Of a stretch of DNA of 64,000 nt, positions 44,998 through 54,252 are shown piece after piece. The DNA comes from Kumtagia sp044326205 (lineage in GTDB: Bacteria; Pseudomonadota; Alphaproteobacteria; Rhizobiales; Rhizobiaceae): NCBI RefSeq assembly GCF_044326205.1, contig NZ_JBIRCY010000028.1:1-64000 (forward strand), written 5' to 3'. Below the pieces are notes generated by a model. It saw only the letters and a list, made by a program, of their open reading frames with translations. It had not been told where the DNA came from and searched no databases. Positions within the stretch are counted from its first letter, which is position 1. The number at the start of each line of letters is the position of its first letter. The position numbers and the translations under genes are program-made.

Positions 44998-46455
44998 GTG
45001 AACAGATCGGCAGTCCGCGCCGCGGTGCATGTCGCGGCGGTCTTCGCGATCTACCTGTCGGTGGCGATGCTGCTGCCGGCGCTCACCGACCTCTATTATG
45101 GCAATCCGGACTGGAAGGCCTTCGCCTTCTCGGCGCTGTTCGTCGGCGGTTTCGCGCTGGCCGTGGCGCTGGCGACCCAGGGCCGCCCGCCGACGGTGAC
45201 CACGCGCTTCGGCTTCCTGCTGGTCAATTTGCTGTGGTTCACCATGGCGGTGGCCGGCGCCGTACCGCTGATGCTGTCGTCGATAGAGCTCAGCCCGACC
45301 GACGCTTTCTTCGAAGCCGTCTCCGGCATCACCACCACCGGCGGCACCGTCATCAACGGCCTCGACCGGGCGCCCCCCGGCCTTCTTCTGTGGCGCTCGC
45401 TGCTTTGCTTCATGGGCGGCCTCGGCGTCATCGTGCTCGGCCTGTTCCTGCTGCCCTTCCTCAACATCGGCGGCGTCAGCTATTTCAAGATCGAATCCTC
45501 CGACATCGAGGACCGGCCGTTCGAGCGGTTCCAGACCTTTACCATCAGCCTGATCGGCATCTACGGGGCGCTGGGGGTGGCCTGCACCATCGGCTACGCC
45601 GCCGGCGGCATGGACACGTTCAATTCGATCAACCACGCCATGTCGACGGTGGCGACGGGCGGATTCTCCACCCACGACACCTCGTTCCTGCGCTATGCGG
45701 ACATGCCGATCATCCTGTGGACCGGCAGCATCTTCATGTTCATTGGCAGCCTGCCCTTCTCGATCATGATCCTGTTCGCCGTGCGTGGCCGGCTCGACGC
45801 GTTGCGCGATCCGCAGATCCGCGTCTTCGCCGGATACTGCATCGTCTTTTCCGTCGCCGTCGCCATCTACCTGCGGGTAAAACTCGACATGCCGTTCGGC
45901 GACGCCATCACCCACTCCACCTTCAACTTCATGTCGATCATCAGCACCGCCGGCTTCGCCAGCGACGACTATACGCTGTGGGGACCATTTGCAGTGGCCT
46001 GCATTTTCGTCGCCACCTTCCTCGGCGGCTGCTCCGGATCGACCACGGGCGGCATAAAAGCCTACCGGTTCCTGATTCTGTTCGAACTGCTCGCCAATGG
46101 CCTGCGCCGGCTGATCTATCCGCACACTGTGCTGCCCGTCCGCTACGGCGACCGCACGGTGCCGTCGGAAATGCAGCACACGGTGATGCTGTTCATCGCC
46201 TCGTTCTTCGCCATCTGGGCGATCGGCGCGATCCTGCTCGGCGCCACCGGGCTCGATTTCATCACCGCCACCACCGGCGCGCTGACGGCGCTGACCAATG
46301 TCGGGCCGGGGCTCGGGCCGATCATCGGGCCGGTCGGCAATTTCTCGTCACTGCCCGATACGTCGAAATGGATTCTTTCCTTCCTGATGCTGCTCGGCCG
46401 CCTCGAAATCCTGGCGGTGCTGGTGATGTTCACGCCGGCTTTCTGGGCGCGGTGA
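44998..46455 (+). CDS. trkH: TrkH-type potassium uptake channel protein
   Basis: A 485-residue membrane subunit of the Trk K+ uptake system. Four pore-loop filters are visible: SGITTTGGTV, HAMSTVATGGFSTHD, MSIISTAGFASDD and LTALTNVGPGLG. The GTG at 44998 gives the usual length and start (MNRSAVRAAVHVAAVFAIYL) with AAGG about 10 bases upstream. The frame is open further upstream without family similarity. The regulatory TrkA subunit is not in the window. Confidence 0.93.
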   Translation: MNRSAVRAAVHVAAVFAIYLSVAMLLPALTDLYYGNPDWKAFAFSALFVGGFALAVALATQGRPPTVTTRFGFLLVNLLWFTMAVAGAVPLMLSSIELSPTDAFFEAVSGITTTGGTVINGLDRAPPGLLLWRSLLCFMGGLGVIVLGLFLLPFLNIGGVSYFKIESSDIEDRPFERFQTFTISLIGIYGALGVACTIGYAAGGMDTFNSINHAMSTVATGGFSTHDTSFLRYADMPIILWTGSIFMFIGSLPFSIMILFAVRGRLDALRDPQIRVFAGYCIVFSVAVAIYLRVKLDMPFGDAITHSTFNFMSIISTAGFASDDYTLWGPFAVACIFVATFLGGCSGSTTGGIKAYRFLILFELLANGLRRLIYPHTVLPVRYGDRTVPSEMQHTVMLFIASFFAIWAIGAILLGATGLDFITATTGALTALTNVGPGLGPIIGPVGNFSSLPDTSKWILSFLMLLGRLEILAVLVMFTPAFWAR

Positions 46456-46630
46456 AATCCGGGAAGCGATTCCTTGTTCGTTTGCGCAAGCCCTTGAAAG
46501 GCTTCGGCGCTTCCTTGAAAGCAGGAAAACTGTCCCTGGATTGTTGCAGACAGCACTTCTCGCCGCCAGACCGCGGAAAAATCCGCGCCGGCCGTCGATC
46601 CCTGGTTTTTTGGCGTCCGGGGGCAGCCGT

Positions 46631-47494
46631 CTAGGACGTGTCCGGCGCCTTTGGCGCCGAAAGGGCAAGCTCGTGCACGGCGTTCAACGCCGCGTGCACC
46701 TCATGAACGGGGTTTCGCCACCAGCCCGGCGGCCGGCGGGTTTTCAGCGGCGATATCCGGCAGGACCGGATCGTGCCACAAGCCGCCTTGCCTCGCGCGC
46801 CCGCGCCGCCACCTTGCCCGGCTTGTGCGACCGTGGCGTCCGGGCCTTTGTCTTGCACGTCCACGCCCTCTTGCTCGCTCCGCGCAAGCGCCTCGTCGCG
46901 CCTCGCTTTCCAACGGGCAAACCGTCTTGCCTGGGCCGGCAGGTCGTCCAGCGCCCTGGTCAGCGCATCCAGCCGCAACATCAGCCGTGCCGTGCTGAGC
47001 GGATCGTCCGGCGACGGCGGCGGCGGTTGTGGCAGCAGTCGCGCGTCGAAATCGAGCGACGGGATGCGCGGGGCCGCATCGGCGGGTGCGTAGCGGTGCA
47101 GGCCGCCGAACGGACGTTCGAGCGGATCGAACAGCGGCAGGGAAAGCACGCGCGGACGTGCGGCCCCGAACGCTGCGGTTTTCAGCGCCGCTTCGGCGCA
47201 CTGGAAATCGGCATGCGGCGGGGTGAGGGCGATGCCGAGACGGCGCAGCCACAACTCAATGGACTCCGGCCTAGGCTCGCACGGCTGAAGCGGCGGCACT
47301 TCCGCCACCATGCCGCGCGCCGCCGCGATGACCAGCCGCCGGGCGGCGGATTCGGCCGGCAGCAGCAGGCCGAGCACGAAGCGATGGAGATGGCGGGGCA
47401 GGGTTTTTCCGCCGCCCATCATCGCGAAGAGCGGCGCCAGCACGCGCTTCAGCGCCACCAGATTCCGCTCGATCGCCGCATTCCAATCCTCCAC
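46631..47494 (-). CDS. Hypothetical protein of the same family as the left-edge gene
   Basis: A 287-residue protein with no recognised domain. It starts VEDWNAAIERNLVALKRVLA, then RHLHRFVLGLLLPAESAARRLVIAAA, with Pro-rich middle parts and a basic C-terminus. GTG 47494 has AGAGG 8 bases upstream; GTG 47503 is an alternative. The N-terminal 20 residues resemble those encoded at 1-136, and the upstream 21-base motif is shared. It is transcribed away from the cyclase operon. Confidence 0.72.
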   Translation of the reverse strand: MEDWNAAIERNLVALKRVLAPLFAMMGGGKTLPRHLHRFVLGLLLPAESAARRLVIAAARGMVAEVPPLQPCEPRPESIELWLRRLGIALTPPHADFQCAEAALKTAAFGAARPRVLSLPLFDPLERPFGGLHRYAPADAAPRIPSLDFDARLLPQPPPPSPDDPLSTARLMLRLDALTRALDDLPAQARRFARWKARRDEALARSEQEGVDVQDKGPDATVAQAGQGGGAGARGKAACGTIRSCRISPLKTRRPPGWWRNPVHEVHAALNAVHELALSAPKAPDTS

Positions 47495-47558
47495 CGCCGC
47501 CACCTCTTTCCAGCACAGGCTGCGAGGATTATCGCTCCGGATCGGAGAGATGTAAATA

Positions 47559-47579
47559 GTCCTAGGAAAATAATCCTTA
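47559..47579 (-). promoter_or_regulatory. Conserved upstream motif, copy 2
   Basis: The + strand TCCTAGGAAAATAATCCTTA (47560-47579) matches 198-218 in 19 of 20 positions. It lies 65 bases before the chosen start of the unknown gene and about 110 bases before the divergent cyclase gene, so it could serve either. Confidence 0.5.
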
Positions 47580-47687
47580 AACTATTTATGATGGCGGCCA
47601 TGGCGCGCCGTTCTTGCGCAAATGGACCGCCCGATCATGCCGTTCATTTATCCGCAAGTTCGATCGTGCAAGGTTAGGAGGAAAGCA

Positions 47688-48929
47688 TTGCCGGAAGGCG
47701 GGCAGGAGGAAGATGGGTTGACATCCGAAGCCGCAATCATGCTCTGCGCCGGACAGCGGCTCGATGCCGCTTCGGCCGGCACGATGGGGCCGGAGGCAAT
47801 GGCCGCTTTGCGGGAGGAGATTCGCGACGAGTTGGCGCGCCATGAGGTCGCCATCGGCTATGCATCGGCATCGGCGGGCGCCGACATCATCTTCGGCGAG
47901 GAACTTTTGGCGCGCGGCGGCGAACTGCATATCTTCCTGCCCTGTCCGCGCGACGATTTCGCCGAGCAGTATGTCGCCCCGGCGGGCGAGGAGTGGATGG
48001 CGCGGTTCCGCAGCCTCGTCGCTTCCGCCACGGAGGTCGAGATAAGCTGCGAGGAGCGGCTGATCGGCGACGACACGCTGCTGCGCTTCAACAACCAGGT
48101 TCTTCAGGGCATGGCGCGCATCCATGCGGAGCGCCTCGGCGGCCACGCCAGGCTGCTCGCCGTCTGGAGCCCGGAGGCGCCCGCCGATCCCGGCAGCCCG
48201 GCGGATTTCATGGACCAGTGGCCGGAACTCGAGCATCTGTCGCTGATCGACCTCGACGATCTGCGCCAACGCACCGGCGGCGGCGACAACGGCACTACCG
48301 GAGACCTTTCCGGCGGCGTCAACGCGCTTGCGATCGGGCTCAGCCCGCTTGTGGTGCGGGCGATCCTCTTTGCCGACATGGCGACCTACACCTCGTTCAG
48401 CGACGAGCAGGTGCCGCTGCTCTGGGATTTTCTGGCCGAGGTGCAGCAGGTCGTGGAGCAGCGGGCGAAGCCGCCGATCCTCATCAACACCTGGGGCGAT
48501 GCCGTGCATGCGGCGGCCGAGACCGCGCTGGATCTCGCCGACTATGCGCTGGCTCTGGTCGAAACCATCGCTGCAACCGACCCTGAACCCTTCGGACTGG
48601 CGAGTCGGCCGCGCTTCCGCGTCGCGCTGCATGCCGGCCCGGTCTATGTCGGCCTGCATCCGCTGACCGGGCGCAGCATGGTTTACGGCCACCACGTCAA
48701 CCGGGCGGCGCGCATCGAAACGGTAGCAGCACCCGGCGAAGCCTATGCCTCGCAGCATTTCGTGGCCCTGCTGTGGGCCGAGATGGACTCTCTTCAGCAT
48801 GAGGCGAGATTGACGGGGGCGGCCTATCGACGGCCTTACCGGGTGGAGTATGTTGGCCGCGTGAAACTGCCAAAACATTTCGGCAGCGAAGCGCTGTATC
48901 GAATTCTGCCCGCCGACGCCGAGCGATAG
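47688..48929 (+). CDS. SLOG-like domain fused to an atypical class III nucleotidyl cyclase
   Basis: A 413-residue soluble protein. TTG 47688 is preferred because AGGAGG (47676-47681) lies 6 bases upstream; ATG 47622 in the same frame has no site. The N-terminal half (about 15-175; IGYASASAGADIIFGEELLA, ELHIFLPCPRDDFAEQYV) has a Rossmann-like pattern resembling the SLOG/TRAF-binding group. The C-terminal cyclase domain (about 220-370) keeps both metal aspartates (Asp230 in LFADMATYTSF, Asp271 in NTWGDAVHAA) and the transition-state Asn338/Arg342 (HHVNRAARIE). The two purine-selecting positions are changed: Asn267 where Lys is usual and Met331 where Asp/Thr is usual. It leads an operon with a kinase and a STAS protein. 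Confidence 0.8.
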   Translation: MPEGGQEEDGLTSEAAIMLCAGQRLDAASAGTMGPEAMAALREEIRDELARHEVAIGYASASAGADIIFGEELLARGGELHIFLPCPRDDFAEQYVAPAGEEWMARFRSLVASATEVEISCEERLIGDDTLLRFNNQVLQGMARIHAERLGGHARLLAVWSPEAPADPGSPADFMDQWPELEHLSLIDLDDLRQRTGGGDNGTTGDLSGGVNALAIGLSPLVVRAILFADMATYTSFSDEQVPLLWDFLAEVQQVVEQRAKPPILINTWGDAVHAAAETALDLADYALALVETIAATDPEPFGLASRPRFRVALHAGPVYVGLHPLTGRSMVYGHHVNRAARIETVAAPGEAYASQHFVALLWAEMDSLQHEARLTGAAYRRPYRVEYVGRVKLPKHFGSEALYRILPADAER

Positions 48930-48939
48930 AACGCCAAGG

Positions 48940-49365
48940 ATGTCCCGCCTGCCCGCGCTCAACCTCACCATCGCCAACGATCTTGCCGAGATCGGCCGCA
49001 TCGCGCCCGTCATCGAGGATTTTTGCGCCGGGCACGGCCTGGGCGAGGAGATCGCTCACGCCATCAACCTGTCGCTCGACGAGCTTCTGACCAACACGAT
49101 CAGCTATGGCTATGAGGATGGCGGCCCGCATTCCATCGGCATCGTCATCGAGGTTCTGGGTGACCGCGCGACCGTCACCGTCCGCGACGATGCCGTCGCT
49201 TTCGATCCGACGCAGGCCGGAGACCCCGATCTCGATCTGGATCTCGACGACCGGCCGATCGGCGGGCTCGGCATCCATATCGTGCGGGCGATGATGGACG
49301 AGGTTCGTTACGACCGCGTCGACGGGCACAACCGGCTGACATTGACGAAATTCACCACGCGCTGA
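48940..49365 (+). CDS. RsbW/SpoIIAB-type ATP-binding regulatory kinase
   Basis: A 141-residue GHKL ATPase of the anti-sigma-kinase type. N-box LDELLTN (46-52), DDAVAFDP (83-90) and GGLGIHIV (108-115) are intact. These proteins phosphorylate a STAS partner and hold a target protein when unphosphorylated partner is absent. The STAS gene follows 22 bases later. No sigma factor is encoded nearby, so the target is unknown. Confidence 0.9.
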   Translation: MSRLPALNLTIANDLAEIGRIAPVIEDFCAGHGLGEEIAHAINLSLDELLTNTISYGYEDGGPHSIGIVIEVLGDRATVTVRDDAVAFDPTQAGDPDLDLDLDDRPIGGLGIHIVRAMMDEVRYDRVDGHNRLTLTKFTTR

Positions 49366-49387
49366 GCGTGGCGCATGACAGGAGACT

Positions 49388-49729
49388 ATGATGGACATCC
49401 GCAAGGAGACGATCGAGGGGACAACCGTGCTGTCGCCGGTCGGCCGTGTCGACAGCAATTCGGCGCGCGAAGTCGAGGACGCCCTGCTGCCGCTCTTCGA
49501 CGCCGGCCAGCCCGTTCTGGTCGATTTCGCTGAGCTGAGCTACATCTCCAGCGCCGGCCTGCGCGTGCTGCTGCTTGCCGCGCGGCGCAGCAAGGCCACC
49601 GGCCTGCCGCTATCGCTCGCCGGCATGAGCAAGCCGGTCGACGAGGTGTTCAAGATCAGCGGCTTTGCCAAACTGTTCCAGATCCACGCCGACCGCGCCG
49701 AGGCGCTCGCGGCGCGCGGCAAGGCTTGA
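49388..49729 (+). CDS. STAS-domain anti-sigma-antagonist-like protein
   Basis: A 113-residue RsbV/SpoIIAA-type protein. The phosphorylation loop is FAELSYISSAGLRVLLLAAR; Ser54 corresponds to the regulatory serine. AGGAGA precedes two adjacent start codons (49388, 49391). With the upstream kinase it forms a partner-switching pair; the SpoIIE phosphatase at 20534-22678 is a candidate for dephosphorylating it. Confidence 0.92.
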   Translation: MMDIRKETIEGTTVLSPVGRVDSNSAREVEDALLPLFDAGQPVLVDFAELSYISSAGLRVLLLAARRSKATGLPLSLAGMSKPVDEVFKISGFAKLFQIHADRAEALAARGKA

Positions 49730-49804
49730 GTTCGCTCGCGCCGTCGCGCCCGGCGGGGCTACAGCCGGGCGAGAGGTAGCGTCATCGGCCGATGTTGTCG
49801 GGCG

Positions 49805-51322
49805 CTACTCCATCGACACGCCTTCCAGCCGCATCAGGCCGTCGGGGATCGGCTTAAAACCCGTCACTTCCTTCTTCGCCGCGAAGAACGGTTTTGAATG
49901 GTAGATGACCAGCAGCGGGGCTTCCGGCATCCACAGTTTGTTGGCCTCCGCATACAGCGCGGCGCGCTTGGCGGGATCGGCTTCCTTCGCCGCCGCCGTC
50001 AGGATGTCGTCGACCTTCTGGTTGCAGTATTTGCCGACGTTCGACGAGCCCTTGCAGCCGAGATAGTTGTAGATGTTGCCGTCCGGGTCGGCGCGGCCGC
50101 TCCAGAACGAAAGATGCGACTGGAACTCGCCGGCCGCCACCGCCGCGCCGGCGGTGCTCGCCTCGATCGGCTTGATGACGATCTTGATGCCGGCCTCCGC
50201 CGCCATCGACTGGATCACCTGGCCGACGCGCAGGAAGGTCGGGTTGTTGTTGACCGTGACTTCCAGCGTCGGGTCGGCCACGCCGGATTCCGCGACCAGC
50301 GCCTTCGCCTTGTCCAGGTCGCGCGCCGGCACCGGCATCGACTTGTCGTAATAGGGCGACGACGGCGAGACGGGCTGGTTGCCGGGGGTGAAGTTGCCGC
50401 CGAACGCCACCTGGTTGATCACGTTGCGGTCGATCGCCGCGTCGATCGCCTGCCGGAGTTTGGCATTCTCGGCAAAACTGTTCTTGGCGCCTTCGCCATT
50501 GGCGAGATTGAACAGCAGGTAGAAGAAGCCGAGTCCGTCGATGGAACTGACGGTGAAGCGCGGATCGGCCTTCACGCGCTCGAGGTCGGCGGTCGAGACC
50601 TGCTCGATCAGGTCGAGCTGGCCGGCGAGCAGATTGTTGAGCCGCACCGTCGCGTCCGGTACCGGCAGGTAGGTCACCTCGTCGAAATGGAACGCATCCT
50701 TGTTCCAGTAGTCCGGAAATTTTTCCAGCACGATGCGGTCCTGCACCACCCGCTCGACCAGCTTGTACGGACCGGAGCAGACGGGGGCGCTGCCGAAGGC
50801 GGCGGCATCGGCGGCGGCCTTGATGGCGGTCGGCGACATCATCATGCCGGCGCGGTCGGCGAGCTGCGCCAACAGCGGCGTGAAGGGCTGCTTGAGGTGC
50901 AGCTTGACCGTCAGCGGATCGACCACCTCGATCGTGTCGACGGCGCGCACGTCGCCCTTGCGCTTCGATTGCTCAAGCGTCAGCGCGCGCTCGATGTTGA
51001 ACTTCACCGCCTCGGCGTCGAACGGCGTGCCGTCATGGAATTTCACGCCGTCGCGCAGTTTCAGCGTGATGGTAAGCCCGTCCGCCGACACTTCGTGGCT
51101 GGTCGCCAGCCGGCCGATCACGCCGGCCTTTTCGTCGAGGTCGAACAGCTTGTCACAGAGCGCGGAAAACACCTGCCGGCCGCCGAGCGTGCCGCCCTGC
51201 GTCGGGTCGAGCGTGTCGACATCCTCGATCAGGCCGATGCGCAGCGCCTTCTCCTGCGCCAGCGCGCCGGTGGCGAAAAGGGCGAGCGCCCCCGCAAGCC
51301 CCAGTTTAAGAGTTCTCATCAT
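49805..51322 (-). CDS. Peptide ABC transporter substrate-binding protein (DppA-like)
   Basis: A 505-residue SBP_bac_5 family protein. Signal peptide MMRTLKLGLAGALALFATGA-LAQ, then TLDPTQGGTLGGRQVFSALC and LTITLKLRDGVKFHDGTPFD, typical of cluster C binding proteins. It is the last gene of a six-gene minus-strand operon beginning with gamma-glutamyltransferase, which suggests a gamma-glutamyl peptide such as glutathione as ligand. Confidence 0.94.
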   Translation of the reverse strand: MMRTLKLGLAGALALFATGALAQEKALRIGLIEDVDTLDPTQGGTLGGRQVFSALCDKLFDLDEKAGVIGRLATSHEVSADGLTITLKLRDGVKFHDGTPFDAEAVKFNIERALTLEQSKRKGDVRAVDTIEVVDPLTVKLHLKQPFTPLLAQLADRAGMMMSPTAIKAAADAAAFGSAPVCSGPYKLVERVVQDRIVLEKFPDYWNKDAFHFDEVTYLPVPDATVRLNNLLAGQLDLIEQVSTADLERVKADPRFTVSSIDGLGFFYLLFNLANGEGAKNSFAENAKLRQAIDAAIDRNVINQVAFGGNFTPGNQPVSPSSPYYDKSMPVPARDLDKAKALVAESGVADPTLEVTVNNNPTFLRVGQVIQSMAAEAGIKIVIKPIEASTAGAAVAAGEFQSHLSFWSGRADPDGNIYNYLGCKGSSNVGKYCNQKVDDILTAAAKEADPAKRAALYAEANKLWMPEAPLLVIYHSKPFFAAKKEVTGFKPIPDGLMRLEGVSME

Positions 51323-51389
51323 GGCTTTCCGTCTCCCATTTCGTCGTTCCAGCGGCTTCTGATCGGATGCACCCTGCCGCAGGGGCGCA

Positions 51390-52238
51390 TCAACTGCGTG
51401 GATCGAGGGCGCGGCGCAGGCCGTCGCCGAGAAGGTTGAAGCCGATGACGGCGAGGCAGATGCAGAGGCCAGGCCAGATCGATAGCCACGGCGCGGTGGC
51501 GATGTAGTCCTTGCCGACCGTCAGCATCGAGCCCCAGGACGGGGCCGGCAATTCGCGGCCGAGGCCGAGGAAGGAAAGCCCGGCCTCGGCGATGATGGCG
51601 ACGGCGGTGGCGAGCGCGGCCTGCACGATCAGCGGCGGCACGATGTTGGGCAGGAGATGGACAAACAGCAGCCGCCGCACCGGATTGCCGACCGAGATAG
51701 CCGCCTCGATGTAGACGGCGGCCGTCTGCTCGATGGTCTTGGCGCGCGCCAGCCGCACGAACACCGGCACCGTCGAGATGCCGATGGCGATCGAGGCGTT
51801 GAGCAGGCTGCCGCCGAGGAACATGGCGAGTGCGATGGCGAGCATCACCTGCGGGCAGGCGAGCAGCGTGTCGGCCAGCCGCGTCACCACCACGTCGATC
51901 CAGCCGCGGAAGTAGCCGGCCGCAATGCCGAGCGGCACGCCGATGGCGAGCGCGATCATCACCGAGGCGACGCCGGCGATCAGCGAGGTCTGCGCGCCCC
52001 AGATGGCGCGCGACAGCACGTCCCGCCCCAGATCGTCGGTGCCCATCGGATGCGCCAGCGACGGCGGCTGCAGCACGCCCATCCAGTCGCTGGCCAGCGG
52101 ATCGTAGGGCGAGATCATGGGAGCCGTGACCGCCACCAGCACGAAGGCAAGCACGATGCCGCCGCCGATGCGGGCGGACAGGTTGTAGCGGGCGAAGCGC
52201 CGCCTGCGCCGGGTCAAGGAGGGGGCCGCGGCGCTCAT
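51390..52238 (-). CDS. Peptide ABC transporter permease (DppC-like)
   Basis: A 282-residue permease with six helices. It carries LAHPMGTDDLGRDVLSRAIW and the EAA-type loop EAAISVGNPVRRLLFVHLLP. ATG 52238 overlaps the DppB stop by 4 bases; longer frames are not supported. Confidence 0.93.
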   Translation of the reverse strand: MSAAAPSLTRRRRRFARYNLSARIGGGIVLAFVLVAVTAPMISPYDPLASDWMGVLQPPSLAHPMGTDDLGRDVLSRAIWGAQTSLIAGVASVMIALAIGVPLGIAAGYFRGWIDVVVTRLADTLLACPQVMLAIALAMFLGGSLLNASIAIGISTVPVFVRLARAKTIEQTAAVYIEAAISVGNPVRRLLFVHLLPNIVPPLIVQAALATAVAIIAEAGLSFLGLGRELPAPSWGSMLTVGKDYIATAPWLSIWPGLCICLAVIGFNLLGDGLRRALDPRS

Positions 52239-53173
52239 GGCGCTTCCCTCGCGACGCGCGGGTCGAGGAAACGCTGGGCGAGATCGGCGAGCAGGTTGAG
52301 CGCGATATAGAGCGCCCCCGAGCACAGCACGACCGCCTGCACCACCGCATAGTCGCGGTTGAAGACGGAATCGACGATCAGCTTGCCGATGCCGGGCACT
52401 GTGAAGACGAATTCGGTCAGCACCGAGCCGCCGAGCAACTGGCCGAACTCCAGCGCGCCGAGCGTGACGACGGGCACCAGCGCATTGCGCAGCGCATGCC
52501 GCAGGATGATGCTGAGCGAGCCGACGCCCTTGGCGCGCGCCGTGCGAATGTAGTCGGCGTTGAGCACCTCGATCATGGCGCTGCGGGTATGGCGCATCAG
52601 CACGGTGGCGACATGGCTGCCGAGCACGATCGCCGGCATGATCATCGCGCGCAGGTTCCCCCAAAGATCCTCGAAGGGCGAGACGTAGCCCGAGGCCGGC
52701 AGCCAGCCGAGCTGCACCGAAAACACCATGATGAACAGGATGCCGAGCCAGAAGTTCGGGATCGACATGCCGATGACGCTGAGCACGCTGGTGGCGCCAT
52801 CAACCGCCGTGTCGACATAGACGGCGGCGAGAATGCCGGCGGGCACGCCGACGACGATGCCGACGACCAACGCCATGGTGGCGAGCTGGATGGTGACCGG
52901 CAGTTTTTCGGCCAGCAGTTGGGCGACGCTGCGATTGAGCCGCATCGACACGCCGAAATCGCCATGCAGCAGATTGCCGAGCCAGGTCAGGTACTGGATC
53001 GGCAAGGGACGGTCGAGCCCGTAAAGCGCCCGGATGGCGGCGATGGTCTCGGGCGACTTGTCTTCGCCGGCCAGCACCACGGCCGGGTCGCCCGGCAGCA
53101 ATTGCTGCAGCGAGAACACGATGACGCTGAGCAGCAGCAGCGTGACCGCGATGCTCGCCAGCCGGGCGATCAT
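52235..53173 (-). CDS. Peptide ABC transporter permease (DppB-like)
   Basis: A 312-residue permease with six helices. LQQLLPGDPAVVLAGEDKSP follows the first helix, and the cytoplasmic EAA loop is TARAKGVGSLSIILRHALRN. ATG 53173 overlaps the upstream ATPase stop by 4 bases. Confidence 0.93.
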   Translation of the reverse strand: MIARLASIAVTLLLLSVIVFSLQQLLPGDPAVVLAGEDKSPETIAAIRALYGLDRPLPIQYLTWLGNLLHGDFGVSMRLNRSVAQLLAEKLPVTIQLATMALVVGIVVGVPAGILAAVYVDTAVDGATSVLSVIGMSIPNFWLGILFIMVFSVQLGWLPASGYVSPFEDLWGNLRAMIMPAIVLGSHVATVLMRHTRSAMIEVLNADYIRTARAKGVGSLSIILRHALRNALVPVVTLGALEFGQLLGGSVLTEFVFTVPGIGKLIVDSVFNRDYAVVQAVVLCSGALYIALNLLADLAQRFLDPRVAREAP

Positions 53174-54252
53174 ATCTGCGCCTCCGCCGTTTCCAGCGCG
53201 CGCGCAACGAACCGGTTCTGTAGGCGCATCAGCCGGTAGGCTGCGGCGCTGGACAGCGGCGCCTCGCCGACGGCTGGTGGCAGCACCTCTCCGGCGCGGT
53301 AGCAGGCGCTGAGATGACTTGCGGCCTTTGCCTCCAGTGGTGGCAATTCGCGGCGGCATTGGTCGAAGGCCAGCGGACAGCGCGAGACATAGGGGCAGCC
53401 GGCAGAGTTGTCTTCCGCTCTGTCTGGCGCGGCGGCTGCCGCTCTCGCCCGCCGCGCGCCGACGCGGGCGACCGGCATCGCCGACAGCAGCGCCGCCGTG
53501 TAGGGGTGGCGCGGCGCGGAAAAGATCGCGTCCGTCGGGCCGATCTCGACGATCCGGCCGCGATACATCACAGCGATCCGGTCGACGAGATGGCGCACCA
53601 CGCCGAGGTCGTGCGAGATGAACACCATGGCGAGATCGGACGAGCGTTTCAGGTCGTCGAGCAGGTTGAGGATCTGGGCGCGCACCGACACGTCGAGGGC
53701 CGATACCGCCTCGTCGGCGACGATCAGTTGCGGCTCGGCGGCGAGCGCGCGGGCGATTGCGATGCGCTGGCGCTGGCCGCCGGAAAATTCGTGCGGATAG
53801 GCTTTTGCGCGTGATGGATCGAGGCCGACGGTCGCGAGCAGGCCGGCGACGCGCTCGCCGATGGCGCTTCCCGTGGCGAGGCCGTGGACGAGCAGCGGCT
53901 CGCCGATCTGCGCGCCGACGGTGAGGCGCGGGTTGAGCGACGAGAACGGGTCCTGGAACACCATCTGGATGCCGCACCGCCGTTTGCGCAGCGTCTCAGC
54001 GTCGAGCCCGAGCAGGTCTTCGCCGTCGAGCTTCAGCGCGCCGGATGTCGGCTCGACCAGCCTGAGCAGCATGCGTGCCGTCGTCGACTTGCCCGAGCCG
54101 GATTCGCCGACGATGCCCAGCGTCTCGCCGCGCGCCACGCTGAAGCTGACGTCGCTGACCGCGGCGAACCCTGGGCCGCGCGAAGTGAGCCAGCGTTTTC
54201 GCGCGCCGAAGACTTTTCCCAGTCTGATGGCCTCCAGCACCGGCGCGCTCAT
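53170..54252 (-). CDS. Peptide ABC transporter ATP-binding protein (DppF-like)
   Basis: A 360-residue ATPase. Walker A IVGESGSGKSTTARMLLR, signature FSGGQRQRIAIARALA, Walker B LIVADEAVSALD. The C-terminal oligopeptide domain has the Cys pattern CPYVSRCPLAFDQC expected for an iron-sulfur cluster in this family. ATG 54252 overlaps the DppD stop. Confidence 0.94.
   Translation of the reverse strand: MSAPVLEAIRLGKVFGARKRWLTSRGPGFAAVSDVSFSVARGETLGIVGESGSGKSTTARMLLRLVEPTSGALKLDGEDLLGLDAETLRKRRCGIQMVFQDPFSSLNPRLTVGAQIGEPLLVHGLATGSAIGERVAGLLATVGLDPSRAKAYPHEFSGGQRQRIAIARALAAEPQLIVADEAVSALDVSVRAQILNLLDDLKRSSDLAMVFISHDLGVVRHLVDRIAVMYRGRIVEIGPTDAIFSAPRHPYTAALLSAMPVARVGARRARAAAAAPDRAEDNSAGCPYVSRCPLAFDQCRRELPPLEAKAASHLSACYRAGEVLPPAVGEAPLSSAAAYRLMRLQNRFVARALETAEAQI

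Noticed and set aside
47688..49729. Calling the cyclase operon an anti-phage (CBASS or Pycsar) system
   Set aside because: No effector gene (membrane, TIR, nuclease or phospholipase) is next to the cyclase; the partners are regulatory kinase and STAS proteins, so a signalling role is more likely.
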